A DNA stretch of 25,335 nucleotides, taken from Burkholderiales bacterium (GTDB lineage: Bacteria; Pseudomonadota; Gammaproteobacteria; Burkholderiales; Casimicrobiaceae). Of this stretch, positions 1 to 7,179 are shown in pieces (the first letter of the stretch is position 1; every line of letters begins with the position of its first letter). The DNA lies in NCBI GenBank assembly GCA_031275075.1, contig JAISPI010000014.1, positions 1-25,335 of the forward strand, given 5' to 3'. The notes beneath the pieces were generated by a model. The model saw only the letters and a program-made list of their open reading frames with translations. It was not told where the DNA came from and ran no database searches. Made by a program: the position numbers and the translations under genes.

Positions 1-941
1 GCGCGCAACGCCGCGTACAGATGATGCATCAACGAAATATTGGCGCTGTCGTACAGACTGCCACCCTCCGGAATCAAACCCGCTTCGGCAAGCAACACTT
101 CGGCGTGTTCATGTCCCTCTTCCGACAACGATACCTGACGGCCTTTTTCATCGACCCAATAGTCGCCGGAACCTTTTTCCTCCTGCTGGCGCGTCATCTT
201 CGGCGCAACCGCATCAAGCCGATAATACATATCAATGTTGTCGTCGGCTTGTCCGGAGATGATCAGCGGCGTACGCGCTTCGTCGATCAGGATCGAGTCA
301 ACTTCGTCAACAACCGCAAATTTCAGTTTGCGCTGAACCCGGCTGTTGGTGCTCATTTCCATGTTGTCACGCAAATAATCGAAACCGTATTCGTTGTTGG
401 TTCCATAGGTAACATCGGCAGCGTACGCTGTTTGTTTCTGGTCATGCGGCATTTGCGACCGGTTGACACCGACCGTCATTCCGAGGAATTTGTAGATCCG
501 CCCCATCCAATCGGCGTCGCGTTGCGCCAGATAATCGTTGACGGTAACCACATGCACGCCGCCACCGGCCAAAGCATTGAGATAGACCGGCAACGTAGCC
601 ACCAGCGTTTTGCCTTCACCGGTACGCATTTCGGCAATCTTGCCATGATGTAGCGCCATACCGCCGATCAACTGCACATCGAAATGCCGCATGTTGAGCA
701 CCCGTTTGGATGCTTCACGCACCACCGCAAACGCTTCCGGCAACAAGGCTTCAAGGCTTTCGCCATTCGCCACCCGTTCCTTGAAGACAGCGGTTTTGTC
801 ACGCAATTCATCGTCGGACAGTGCTGCCATCGCCGGTTCCAGCGCGTTGATTTTCCGCACCACACCCTGATATTGTTTTAACAGCCGATCATTGCGGCTA
901 CCGAAAATTTTGGCGAGAAAGATAAGAAGATTACCGACCAT
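1..941 (-). CDS. secA: SecA preprotein translocase ATPase, N-terminal part (gene runs off the left edge)
   Basis: SecA is the cytoplasmic ATPase that pushes unfolded preproteins through the SecYEG channel. The window holds only the first 313 codons; the complete protein is about 900 residues. Visible features are the conserved start region (KIFGSRNDRLLKQY, residues 11-24), Walker A MRTGEGKT at about 105-112, and the Walker B/DEAD-type VDEVDSILIDEART at about 211-224, then the beginning of the preprotein crosslinking domain. The ATG at 941 is chosen because it precedes the conserved GSRNDR segment at the usual distance; its Shine-Dalgarno sequence is weak. The gene follows the M23 peptidase gene on the same strand after 91 bases, and a terminator-like hairpin lies in that gap. 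The reading frame is intact throughout the visible part. Confidence 0.97.
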   Translation of the reverse strand, partial: MVGNLLIFLAKIFGSRNDRLLKQYQGVVRKINALEPAMAALSDDELRDKTAVFKERVANGESLEALLPEAFAVVREASKRVLNMRHFDVQLIGGMALHHGKIAEMRTGEGKTLVATLPVYLNALAGGGVHVVTVNDYLAQRDADWMGRIYKFLGMTVGVNRSQMPHDQKQTAYAADVTYGTNNEYGFDYLRDNMEMSTNSRVQRKLKFAVVDEVDSILIDEARTPLIISGQADDNIDMYYRLDAVAPKMTRQQEEKGSGDYWVDEKGRQVSLSEEGHEHAEVLLAEAGLIPEGGSLYDSANISLMHHLYAALR

Positions 942-970
942 GTTGAAAACTTTTGAAAAAATCCTGCTAC

Positions 971-1006
971 CTGAAAAAGTGAAGGGGTGAGATTGGCTCA
1001 CCCCTC
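971..1006 (-). terminator. Hairpin with T tract between the M23 gene and secA
   Basis: A perfect 9-bp stem (983-991 with 997-1005, AGGGGTGAG/CTCACCCCT) has a 5-base loop. On the minus strand it is followed, after four bases, by TTTTT. This fits an intrinsic terminator or attenuator for transcripts leaving the M23 gene. The interruption between stem and T tract makes it a moderate rather than a strong terminator, so partial read-through into secA is possible. Confidence 0.5.
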
Positions 1007-1032
1007 ATCCATGCTTTACGCCATGCAGCCGC

Positions 1033-1965
1033 TTATGAAACCGGAAACTCGCCCACCGTCTTCAAAAAGCGCGACGGATTCTGCGCCACACCATTCAAAC
1101 GAACCTCAAAGTGCAAATGCGACCCTGTCGACCGCCCTGTCGAACCGACAGTGGCGATTGCTTGTCCGCGCACCACAAGATCGCCTTTATTCACCAGCAG
1201 TTCCGAATTGTGGCCATAGCGCGTGACCAAACCGTTGCCGTGGTCAATCTCGATGAGTTTACCATACTGCGGGTGTGTATCTGCCTGAATCACCTTGCCC
1301 GCAGCAGATGCCACGACCGGTGTTCCCGGTAATGCCGAAAAATCGACGCCCTCGTGAAAAGCTTTCATTCCGGTGAACGGATCGATCCGGTAGCCGTAAT
1401 CCGACGAGCGCCAGCCCGTGTCCACTGGAGGTAACGATGGAAGAAAACGGCGGCTGGCCGAATCCTCGACCAACAGCCCTTCGAGTACATTCAGCCGATC
1501 ACTTTGCACCGTGATTTTCTGCGTCAAACCGTCGATTAGCGTTCCCAGCTCCGTAGCGCTGAACGGCCGCGTCGGCAACAGCGATTCGGCGCCACCCTGA
1601 CCGACTCCAGTCGCCGGTATTTCGTTAGGTGTCAGTCCGGTCGTTTTCGCCAACCGCATACTCAGCGCATCGAGCCGCTCTGTCTGCGCCTGTAATTCGC
1701 CCAAGCGCACCGCCATCGCGCTTAAATGCCCCTGCAACTTTTCCTGCGCCCGCGACGCCTCGGCTCGTTGATCCGCCAAAACGATTTTTTGGAGCCAGGG
1801 ATGTTCCGCCGCTGCCGCCCATTTCAGTACGACATAATTGAAAGCCGTCATGCACAGTAAAAACAACGTCAACGCCACGACCCCCGCCAGCGCTGCATGT
1901 CTCCAGTTCAAGGCGACCGCACGTACCGGCTTTGATACATCGGCGCTAACAACAAGAATGTTCAA
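1033..1965 (-). CDS. Membrane-anchored M23 family metallopeptidase
   Basis: Predicted peptidoglycan endopeptidase of the LytM/M23 family, 310 residues, anchored in the inner membrane and facing the periplasm. One transmembrane helix lies at about 24-48, a probable coiled coil at 62-105, and a linker runs to about 180. The C-terminal M23 domain keeps the zinc and catalytic signature: H204 and D208 (HEGVD), H252, and H283-L-H285 (GSHLHFE). It is therefore probably catalytic, unlike degenerate EnvC- or NlpD-type amidase activators. The start is TTG at 1965: AAGGA lies 7 bases upstream, no nearby in-frame ATG exists, and this start includes the whole membrane helix. The gene is divergent from dciA (57-base gap) and upstream of secA, a placement I recall from other betaproteobacteria. 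Its exact substrate is not visible from sequence. Confidence 0.9.
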   Translation of the reverse strand: MNILVVSADVSKPVRAVALNWRHAALAGVVALTLFLLCMTAFNYVVLKWAAAAEHPWLQKIVLADQRAEASRAQEKLQGHLSAMAVRLGELQAQTERLDALSMRLAKTTGLTPNEIPATGVGQGGAESLLPTRPFSATELGTLIDGLTQKITVQSDRLNVLEGLLVEDSASRRFLPSLPPVDTGWRSSDYGYRIDPFTGMKAFHEGVDFSALPGTPVVASAAGKVIQADTHPQYGKLIEIDHGNGLVTRYGHNSELLVNKGDLVVRGQAIATVGSTGRSTGSHLHFEVRLNGVAQNPSRFLKTVGEFPVS

Positions 1966-2022
1966 TGGAGTATCCTTCCGTTTCTTACCATTTCAACAGA
2001 ACCGAAGCCAAACACGCTACGT

Positions 2023-2457
2023 ATGTCTTCCTCCAAATCCTTCAACCCGCTGGCTCGTGCGATCGAAACCGAACCACACCTTGCCGCCTGGCTACGGCGC
2101 CACCGGCTGGAAACCGCGCTCACCAACGCCGTCCGCGCCCACCTGCCGCGACTGGTCGCCAGCCAAGTCCGTGTCACCGATTTGAGAGACGGACAACTGG
2201 AGCTGACCGTCCCCTCTGGCGCACTGGCCACTGCCGTTCGCCAACGCATCCCCGAACTGTCGGCGGCGCTGGTGTCGCAATTTCACGAATTTAATAGAAT
2301 TCGGGTTCGTGTGCAACCTCTAACAGCCTCTATGGTCACCTCGGCAGTCCCCGCCCGCCGTCCGCCGCCCGCGTTAGCGCCGTTGCAAGCGTTGGCCAAG
2401 AGGCTGCCCGATGGCCCGCTGAAAGACGCAGTTTCCCGTTTGATAAGAAAAAAATGA
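2023..2457 (+). CDS. dciA: DciA/DUF721 family protein (putative replicative helicase loader/operator)
   Basis: A 144-residue protein resembling DUF721/DciA, the family that assists loading or operation of the DnaB replicative helicase in bacteria lacking DnaC/DnaI loaders. The pattern that supports this is a KH-like fold region: an N-terminal helix (LARAIETEPHLAAWLRRHRL), the strand pair VRVTDLRDGQLELTV, then the helix AVRQRIPELSAALVSQF and the strand RIRVRVQP (ending near 105), followed by a proline-rich linker and a basic C-terminal helix ending IRKK. The ATG at 2023 lacks a clear Shine-Dalgarno sequence. It is the only long plus-strand gene between lpxC and secA, divergent from the M23 gene and convergent with the dcw run. 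The family is diverse, so the function is inferred from pattern and position. Confidence 0.8.
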   Translation: MSSSKSFNPLARAIETEPHLAAWLRRHRLETALTNAVRAHLPRLVASQVRVTDLRDGQLELTVPSGALATAVRQRIPELSAALVSQFHEFNRIRVRVQPLTASMVTSAVPARRPPPALAPLQALAKRLPDGPLKDAVSRLIRKK

Positions 2458-2636
2458 ATCTTGATATGAGGAAATGAGCGATATTGCTGGAAATTAGACG
2501 CTTTTTGGATCAAATAACCGCATTTTCACGTAAACGTAATCGCGCATCAGAGATCAGGGATCGGGGGTCAAGAACACCACCATCCATGCGCAGGCCGGAA
2601 TTCAGCCCTTGCACTCCCTCATTTCCACATTTTTTT

Positions 2637-2701
2637 CCGTCATTCCCGCGAAAGCGGGAATCCAGCGCCATCGTCATTCCGCGCGTGTCATTCTCTGACA
2701 C
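2637..2701. repeat. REP/dRS3-like palindromic repeat in the gap between dciA and the lpxC run
   Basis: The palindrome ATTCCCGC-GAAA-GCGGGAAT (2642-2661) is flanked by GTC on the left and CCAGCG on the right. This is the widespread short repeat seen in many beta- and gammaproteobacterial intergenic regions, similar to neisserial dRS3. A degenerate half copy (GTCATTCC) begins at 2673, and a separate 6-bp hairpin GTGTCA/TGACAC sits at 2685-2701. Neither hairpin is followed by a T tract on either strand, so they are not canonical intrinsic terminators, although they sit exactly where two convergent transcripts meet. The rest of the 2458-2724 gap shows no gene. Confidence 0.75.
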
Positions 2702-2724
2702 CTGATTCCTGTTAAGCGCCCGTC

Positions 2725-2910
2725 TCAGCCCACCAAGATAAGACGCTCGAACGCATAGAACAGCAGCAGCCCGATGATAAACACCCCCGCATACATCAGC
2801 GTTTGAATGATAAAGCGCAAATAACGGCGATCTTTGGTGAGCAGAAAGGCAGCGAACGCTACCAAGATAACTGCCAACCCAAGAAACAGCAGTAAACGCA
2901 CCAAAATCAT
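2725..2910 (-). CDS. Small two-helix membrane protein of unknown function
   Basis: A 61-residue protein with two predicted membrane helices, about 4-24 and 37-56, joined by a short charged loop TKDRRYLR, and with a charged residue pair ER just after the second helix. I do not recognise a named family. The ATG at 2910 is preferred: AAGGGG precedes it at a suitable distance, and the first helix begins at residue 3. A longer in-frame version would run back to 2964 and overlap the end of lpxC, adding a polar, non-conserved-looking tail. It starts 32 bases after the lpxC stop on the same strand, so it is probably the last gene of the dcw-lpxC transcript. The positive-inside rule would put the loop in the cytoplasm. 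Confidence 0.7.
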   Translation of the reverse strand: MILVRLLLFLGLAVILVAFAAFLLTKDRRYLRFIIQTLMYAGVFIIGLLLFYAFERLILVG

Positions 2911-2942
2911 TTCCCGCCCCTTGAACTTGTCCGCCGTCCGGA

Positions 2943-3857
2943 TCAGGCGTGCCGCAAGCGCCAACGCTGAAAAGCCGGCGGCACTTCTTCCTCGGCGCTG
3001 AAACTGACAATTTCACGCGCGTCTTCACGCTCGATCAACGCCCGCGCCAATGCATTGTTCAGCGCGTGTCCGGACTTGTAAGCCGTATATTGGCCGATGA
3101 CCGGATGACCCAGCAGGTACAAGTCGCCGATAGCGTCCAGCACTTTGTGCTTGGCCGGTTCGTTGTCGTAACGCAAACCGCCGCTGTTTAGTACGCTGAC
3201 CTCATCGAGCACGACCGCGTTATGCAGGCTGCCGCCCAGCGCCAGTCCCATTGACCGCATCGTTTCCACATCTTGCATGAAGCCGAAGGTTCGCGCCCGG
3301 GCAATGTCCTTGATGTAAGCATCCTCACCAAAATCGAGCACCACCCGCCGATTTTCCTGACCAAAGGCAGGATGAACGAAGTCGATTGTGAAATCGAGCC
3401 GAAATCCATTGTGCGGCGTTAAACGCGCCCACTTGTCGCCGTCAGACACTTCCACCGGCGCCGTCACTTTATAAAACTTCTTCGGCGCTTTCTGTTCTTC
3501 AATACCCACCGATTGCAGCAAGAAGATGAAGGGCCCGGCACTGCCGTCCATGATTGGAATCTCCGGCCCCGCCACATCGACGTGCAGGTTGTCGATACCC
3601 AGTCCGGCCAACGCCGACATCAGGTGTTCGACCGTTGATACGCTGGCATCACCCCCGCGCAGCAGTGTGGACAAACGGGTATCGCCGACCTGATGCGCCA
3701 ATGCCGGCAACGGCGCGCTCCCCGGCAAATCGGTGCGATGAAAGACAATGCCGGTATCGACTGACGCCGGCCGCAACGTCAAAGCGACGCGAGCGCCGGT
3801 ATGCAACCCGGCGCCTTTGGTCATCACAGCCGTTTTCAATGTGCGTTGCAAATACAT
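2943..3857 (-). CDS. lpxC: UDP-3-O-acyl-N-acetylglucosamine deacetylase
   Basis: LpxC is the zinc deacetylase that carries out the committed step of lipid A synthesis in the cytoplasm. At 304 residues it matches the usual length (about 305). The zinc ligands H78, H237 and D241 (TVEHL; HKVLD) are present, together with the catalytic base E77 and the conserved H264 in SGHALNN. The start is ATG at 3857, giving MYLQRTLK, the family's normal beginning; an in-frame TTG at 3893 overlapping the ftsZ stop would add 12 atypical residues. The gap to ftsZ is 32 bases. Linkage of lpxC to ftsZ is common in proteobacteria. I see no promoter or terminator in the gap, so co-transcription with ftsZ is likely. 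Confidence 0.97.
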   Translation of the reverse strand: MYLQRTLKTAVMTKGAGLHTGARVALTLRPASVDTGIVFHRTDLPGSAPLPALAHQVGDTRLSTLLRGGDASVSTVEHLMSALAGLGIDNLHVDVAGPEIPIMDGSAGPFIFLLQSVGIEEQKAPKKFYKVTAPVEVSDGDKWARLTPHNGFRLDFTIDFVHPAFGQENRRVVLDFGEDAYIKDIARARTFGFMQDVETMRSMGLALGGSLHNAVVLDEVSVLNSGGLRYDNEPAKHKVLDAIGDLYLLGHPVIGQYTAYKSGHALNNALARALIEREDAREIVSFSAEEEVPPAFQRWRLRHA

Positions 3858-3889
3858 GCTGCTATTTTGTCCGTATTGGCCTGCTCGCG

Positions 3890-5053
3890 TCAATCCGCCT
3901 GTTTGCGCAAAAACGCCGGAATGTCCGAAGTGTCGAACGAGGCAGCGCCCGCGCTTCCCGGCGTGACGACCCGGCGACGTGCCACTGTCGGCTGATCGTA
4001 ATCAATCGTATCCGTCGCCGGACCGCCGTCGGTACCCGTCCGCTCAAGCACCGTTCCGACCACTTCGAGTTTCGGCGCGCTCTGTTTGGCGGCGCTGTTC
4101 AGACCGGTAGCAACGATCGTCACCCGCAAATCGTCGCCGATCGCATCGTCAATCACCGTGCCAACGATCACCATCGCATCGTCGGCCGTGAACTCCTTAA
4201 TGGCATTCATCACCTCGTGGTACTCGCGCATTTTGAGTCCGGCCGATGCCGTGATGTTGACCAGCACACCGCGCGCGCCCCTCAGATCCACATCTTCGAG
4301 CAGCGGGCTTTTCACCGCTGCCTCCGCCGCGTCGCGGGCACGATCATCACCGCAAGCGGTGGCTGAACCCATCATTGCCATCCCGACCTCACCCATCACG
4401 GTGCGCACGTCGGCGAAGTCGACATTGACCAGCCCAGGATTGTTGATCACCTCGGCGATACCGGACACTGCGCCGTGCAGCACGTCGTTGGCAGCCGCGT
4501 AAGCGTCGAGCACCGAAACGTCCTCACCCAATACCTGCATCAACTTGCCGTTGGGGACGATAATCAGCGAATCGACTTTCTGCGCCAACTCCTCGATACC
4601 GCTTTGCGCCACTTTCAGCCGTTTTCCTTCGAACGCAAACGGCCGTGTGACAACTGCCACCGTCAGGATATCCATACTTTTCGCAATGTCGGCGATCACC
4701 GGAGCAGCGCCGGTACCGGTACCGCCGCCCATGCCCGCAGTGATGAACAACATGTCGGCGCCGCGAATCAACTCAACCAGGCGGTCACGATCCGACAGCG
4801 CCGCGTTACGCCCGATTTCGGGACGCGCTCCGGCGCCCAGACCGCGGGTCTGGGTCGATCCCAGTTGCACCTGAATCTGTGCGCTGGAGCGTTTCAACGC
4901 CTGCGCGTCGGTATTCGCGCAAATGAATTCCACGCCGGAAAGCCCGCGCCTCATCATGTGCTCAAGCGCATTGCCGCCGCAACCGCCAACGCCGATGACC
5001 TTGATCACGGCACCGTCCACAGCCTGCTCAATCAATTCAAAACTTGCGTTCAT
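3890..5053 (-). CDS. ftsZ: Cell division GTPase FtsZ (tubulin homologue)
   Basis: FtsZ polymerises into the Z-ring that organises septation. The product has 387 residues. It shows the N-terminal GVGGCGGNA loop (21-29), the tubulin signature GGGTGTG at 109-115, the T7 catalytic loop NVDFADV at 210-216, a short disordered linker (about 318-375), and the C-terminal peptide DIPAFLRKQAD that binds FtsA and other partners. The chosen ATG at 5053 has AGGAG at ideal spacing and gives a typical N-terminus. A second in-frame ATG at 5125 also has a GGAG and would add 24 polar residues. It follows ftsA by 103 bases, the longest gap in the cluster, and a possible promoter lies at the end of ftsA. Confidence 0.98.
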   Translation of the reverse strand: MNASFELIEQAVDGAVIKVIGVGGCGGNALEHMMRRGLSGVEFICANTDAQALKRSSAQIQVQLGSTQTRGLGAGARPEIGRNAALSDRDRLVELIRGADMLFITAGMGGGTGTGAAPVIADIAKSMDILTVAVVTRPFAFEGKRLKVAQSGIEELAQKVDSLIIVPNGKLMQVLGEDVSVLDAYAAANDVLHGAVSGIAEVINNPGLVNVDFADVRTVMGEVGMAMMGSATACGDDRARDAAEAAVKSPLLEDVDLRGARGVLVNITASAGLKMREYHEVMNAIKEFTADDAMVIVGTVIDDAIGDDLRVTIVATGLNSAAKQSAPKLEVVGTVLERTGTDGGPATDTIDYDQPTVARRRVVTPGSAGAASFDTSDIPAFLRKQAD

Positions 5054-5146
5054 GTAATTCTCCTGTCTGGATCTGTTTTCGATTTTTTGACTGCTTTGGA
5101 ACTGCTGATTGAATAAATCGTTCATTTTCGATTCTCCACAGTGCGC

Positions 5147-5174
5147 ATTGTAATACCTAAAAGTTCGCTTTGAA
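5147..5174 (-). promoter_or_regulatory. Possible ftsZ promoter at the 3' end of ftsA
   Basis: On the minus strand TTCAAA (5169-5174) is followed after 16 bases by TACAAT (5147-5152), which matches 4 of 6 and 5 of 6 positions of the sigma-70 consensus. Transcription would begin near 5140, upstream of both candidate ftsZ starts. Promoters inside ftsA that feed ftsZ are known in other proteobacteria. This assignment rests on sequence match alone. Confidence 0.35.
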
Positions 5175-6389
5175 CCATTGTTTCACTCTTTGTAAGCTTC
5201 CAAGCAGACCCGGTGTCTGAATTCGCGCAGCTTGGGTGCGCAACCAATGTTCGCGCCCCGCGAAAAGCAGACCGGTTGCCGCCGCATAACGCGGGTTCCG
5301 AATGATTTCGGACAGCGGCCCTTCGTACATCGGCACGCCAATGCGTACCGGCAAATGAAAAACCTCCTCGCCCAATTCGACCATTCCCGCCAGTTGCGCA
5401 GTACCGCCGGTCAGCACGAGACCTGACGAAATCAGCTCCTCATAGCCGGAACGGCGCAGTTCCATCTGTACCAGCGAGTACAATTCCTCGATCCGCGGCT
5501 CAATCACTTCGGCCAGTGTGTGCCGCGACAGCTTGCGTGGTTCGCGGCCGGACACGCCCGGCACTTCGACAAAATCGTTCTGATTCGCAAGCTGACGCAG
5601 TGCGCAGCCGTGCAGAATCTTCAAGTCCTCGGCTTCTTTGGTCGGCGTGCGCAAAGTCATCGCAATATCGTTGGTCACCTGGTCGCCGGCAATTGGAATC
5701 ACCGCTGTGTGCCGGATAGCGCCGCCGGTGAAGACGGCAATATCGGTCGTGCCGCCGCCGACATCGACCAGACACACGCCCAATTCCTTTTCGTCATCGT
5801 TCAGCACCGCCGTGGCCGCTGCCAAAGGCTGCAAAAACACATCGCGCACTTCCAGTCCACAACGGCGCACGCATTTGACAACATTTTCGACCGCCGACAC
5901 CGCGCCGGTCACCACATGAACCTTGACTTCCAGCCGTATGCCGCTCATCCCCAGCGGGACATGTACATCGTCCTGATCATCGACCCGAAACTCCTGCGGC
6001 AAAATGTGCAGGATTTGCTGATCGTTCGGGATCGGAATCGCCTTCGCTGTTTCCAGTGCCCGGTCGATGTCTGCCTGCGACACTTCTTTCTCCTTGATCG
6101 CCACCGTCCCGCCTGAATTGAGGCTTCGGATATGGCTGCCAGCAACCCCGGTGTACACCTCCGAAATATGGCAATTCGCCATCAATTCGGCTTCTTCCAG
6201 CGCCCGCTGGATAGAGGTCATCGTCGCCTCAATGTTCACCACCGCGCCTTTTTTCAAACCGCGCGACGGCTGCATTCCGAAACCGATCACCCGCAGTTCC
6301 TGTGCCGGAAACATTTCTGCCACGATCGCCATCGTTTTCGACGTGCCGATGTCGAGCCCGACAATCAAATTCTGATGCTCTTTTGCCAT
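5157..6389 (-). CDS. ftsA: Cell division protein FtsA (actin-like membrane tether of FtsZ)
   Basis: FtsA is the actin-family ATPase that attaches FtsZ filaments to the inner membrane and recruits later division proteins. Its 410 residues are close to the usual 420. The phosphate-1 loop GLDIGTSKT is at 11-19, the phosphate-2 motif VDVGGGTTD at 208-216, and the adenosine motif LVLTGGTAQL lies in the C-terminal half. The final amphipathic helix (LQRVKQWFKANF) is the membrane-targeting sequence. The start is ATG at 6389, preceded by GGGAA at short spacing and 13 bases after the ftsQ stop; an upstream in-frame extension lies inside ftsQ and looks non-coding. The stop is TAG at 5157-5159. Confidence 0.97.
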   Translation of the reverse strand: MAKEHQNLIVGLDIGTSKTMAIVAEMFPAQELRVIGFGMQPSRGLKKGAVVNIEATMTSIQRALEEAELMANCHISEVYTGVAGSHIRSLNSGGTVAIKEKEVSQADIDRALETAKAIPIPNDQQILHILPQEFRVDDQDDVHVPLGMSGIRLEVKVHVVTGAVSAVENVVKCVRRCGLEVRDVFLQPLAAATAVLNDDEKELGVCLVDVGGGTTDIAVFTGGAIRHTAVIPIAGDQVTNDIAMTLRTPTKEAEDLKILHGCALRQLANQNDFVEVPGVSGREPRKLSRHTLAEVIEPRIEELYSLVQMELRRSGYEELISSGLVLTGGTAQLAGMVELGEEVFHLPVRIGVPMYEGPLSEIIRNPRYAAATGLLFAGREHWLRTQAARIQTPGLLGSLQRVKQWFKANF

Positions 6390-6402
6390 GGTCTTCCCGT
6401 TT

Positions 6403-7179
6403 CTATTGCCCTTCGCCGTTCCTGTTACCGACCGGCTGCGCCCCGTTTTCACGACTGCCCACAGACATTACCGCCGTCCTGATGGCCAGCCCGTTTTGAT
6501 ACCGCAGATCAATGTAGTCAGACTGACGACCGACACGCGCCAATACATCTGCCGTTTTCCGATACACCGATACAAACCGCTCAAGCCGCGCATCGACAAT
6601 GTCGCGCCCCAACTCGATCACTTTCACACTGCCGTGCTTGTCCACCGCCTCGATTTGCCAGCTACCGCGCGGCGAGTTCCGCACTGCGTACAAGTCGAGT
6701 CCCAGCGGCGCCAGTTTTGCCGCCCAGCTTTCGAAGCGTCCGGTCACCGTGATCGCATCTTCCTCACGTCCGGTCAGCTCCGGCAAGTCTCCGTCGTACG
6801 GTGCCACAAACACAACGCCATCGCGTGTCACTAACGCTTTTTCGTTCCAGTTCGCAAACGGTTCAAATTCTTCAATCGACACTTCCAACCGATCCGGCCA
6901 CTCCCGATGCAGTCCGACATTACGCACCCACGGCACCTGCCGTAACGCCCGTTGCGCGCCATCCAAATCCATGGTGAAAAACGTTCCTTTCAACTCACGA
7001 CGGATCACCGCCGCGACATGCGCCGGATCGGCGCGATGCAAATCGCTCACCACCACCTGCCGAAATGCGAACGATGGCTGCCGTACGAACCAATGACCAG
7101 CCGCCCACAACAGCGCGCCGACTGACAGGATCATCAGCGTCAACGATACCGCGTTCATCGTTCTGGAGTCATGCCACAT
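6403..7179 (-). CDS. ftsQ: Cell division protein FtsQ
   Basis: FtsQ is a bitopic inner membrane protein that joins FtsB and FtsL and links early and late division proteins. Its 258 residues contain a short cytoplasmic tail, one transmembrane helix at about 9-30, a POTRA domain at about 36-107 (starting FAFRQVVV, ending near VSIEEFEPFANW), and a beta domain with the conserved YIDLRYQNG near residue 220. The start ATG at 7179 gives MWHD, a beginning I recall from betaproteobacterial FtsQ proteins, and overlaps the end of ddl by 11 bases. The alternative ATG at 7158 has no ribosome binding site. Position between ddl and ftsA is standard. Confidence 0.95.
   Translation of the reverse strand: MWHDSRTMNAVSLTLMILSVGALLWAAGHWFVRQPSFAFRQVVVSDLHRADPAHVAAVIRRELKGTFFTMDLDGAQRALRQVPWVRNVGLHREWPDRLEVSIEEFEPFANWNEKALVTRDGVVFVAPYDGDLPELTGREEDAITVTGRFESWAAKLAPLGLDLYAVRNSPRGSWQIEAVDKHGSVKVIELGRDIVDARLERFVSVYRKTADVLARVGRQSDYIDLRYQNGLAIRTAVMSVGSRENGAQPVGNRNGEGQ

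Noticed and set aside
21..653. 210-residue plus-strand open frame at the left edge
   Set aside because: It is antisense to secA, whose frame on the minus strand carries the Walker A and DEVD motifs throughout.
1033..1965. SecM-like secretion monitor upstream of secA
   Set aside because: The gene has complete M23 zinc motifs and ends shortly after them (KTVGEFPVS). I see no recognisable arrest motif, although arrest peptides vary and this cannot be excluded by eye.
2642..2661. Palindrome as part of a CRISPR array
   Set aside because: There is a single copy with no regular spacers; it matches the dispersed REP/dRS3 type.
2510..3028. 172-residue minus-strand open frame between dciA and lpxC
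   Set aside because: It overlaps lpxC and the two-helix protein out of frame and partly translates the REP palindrome (DSRFRGNDG), a common false gene.
3858..3893. Longer LpxC from the TTG at 3893
   Set aside because: It adds 12 residues not seen in the family and overlaps the ftsZ stop; the ATG at 3857 gives the standard start and length.
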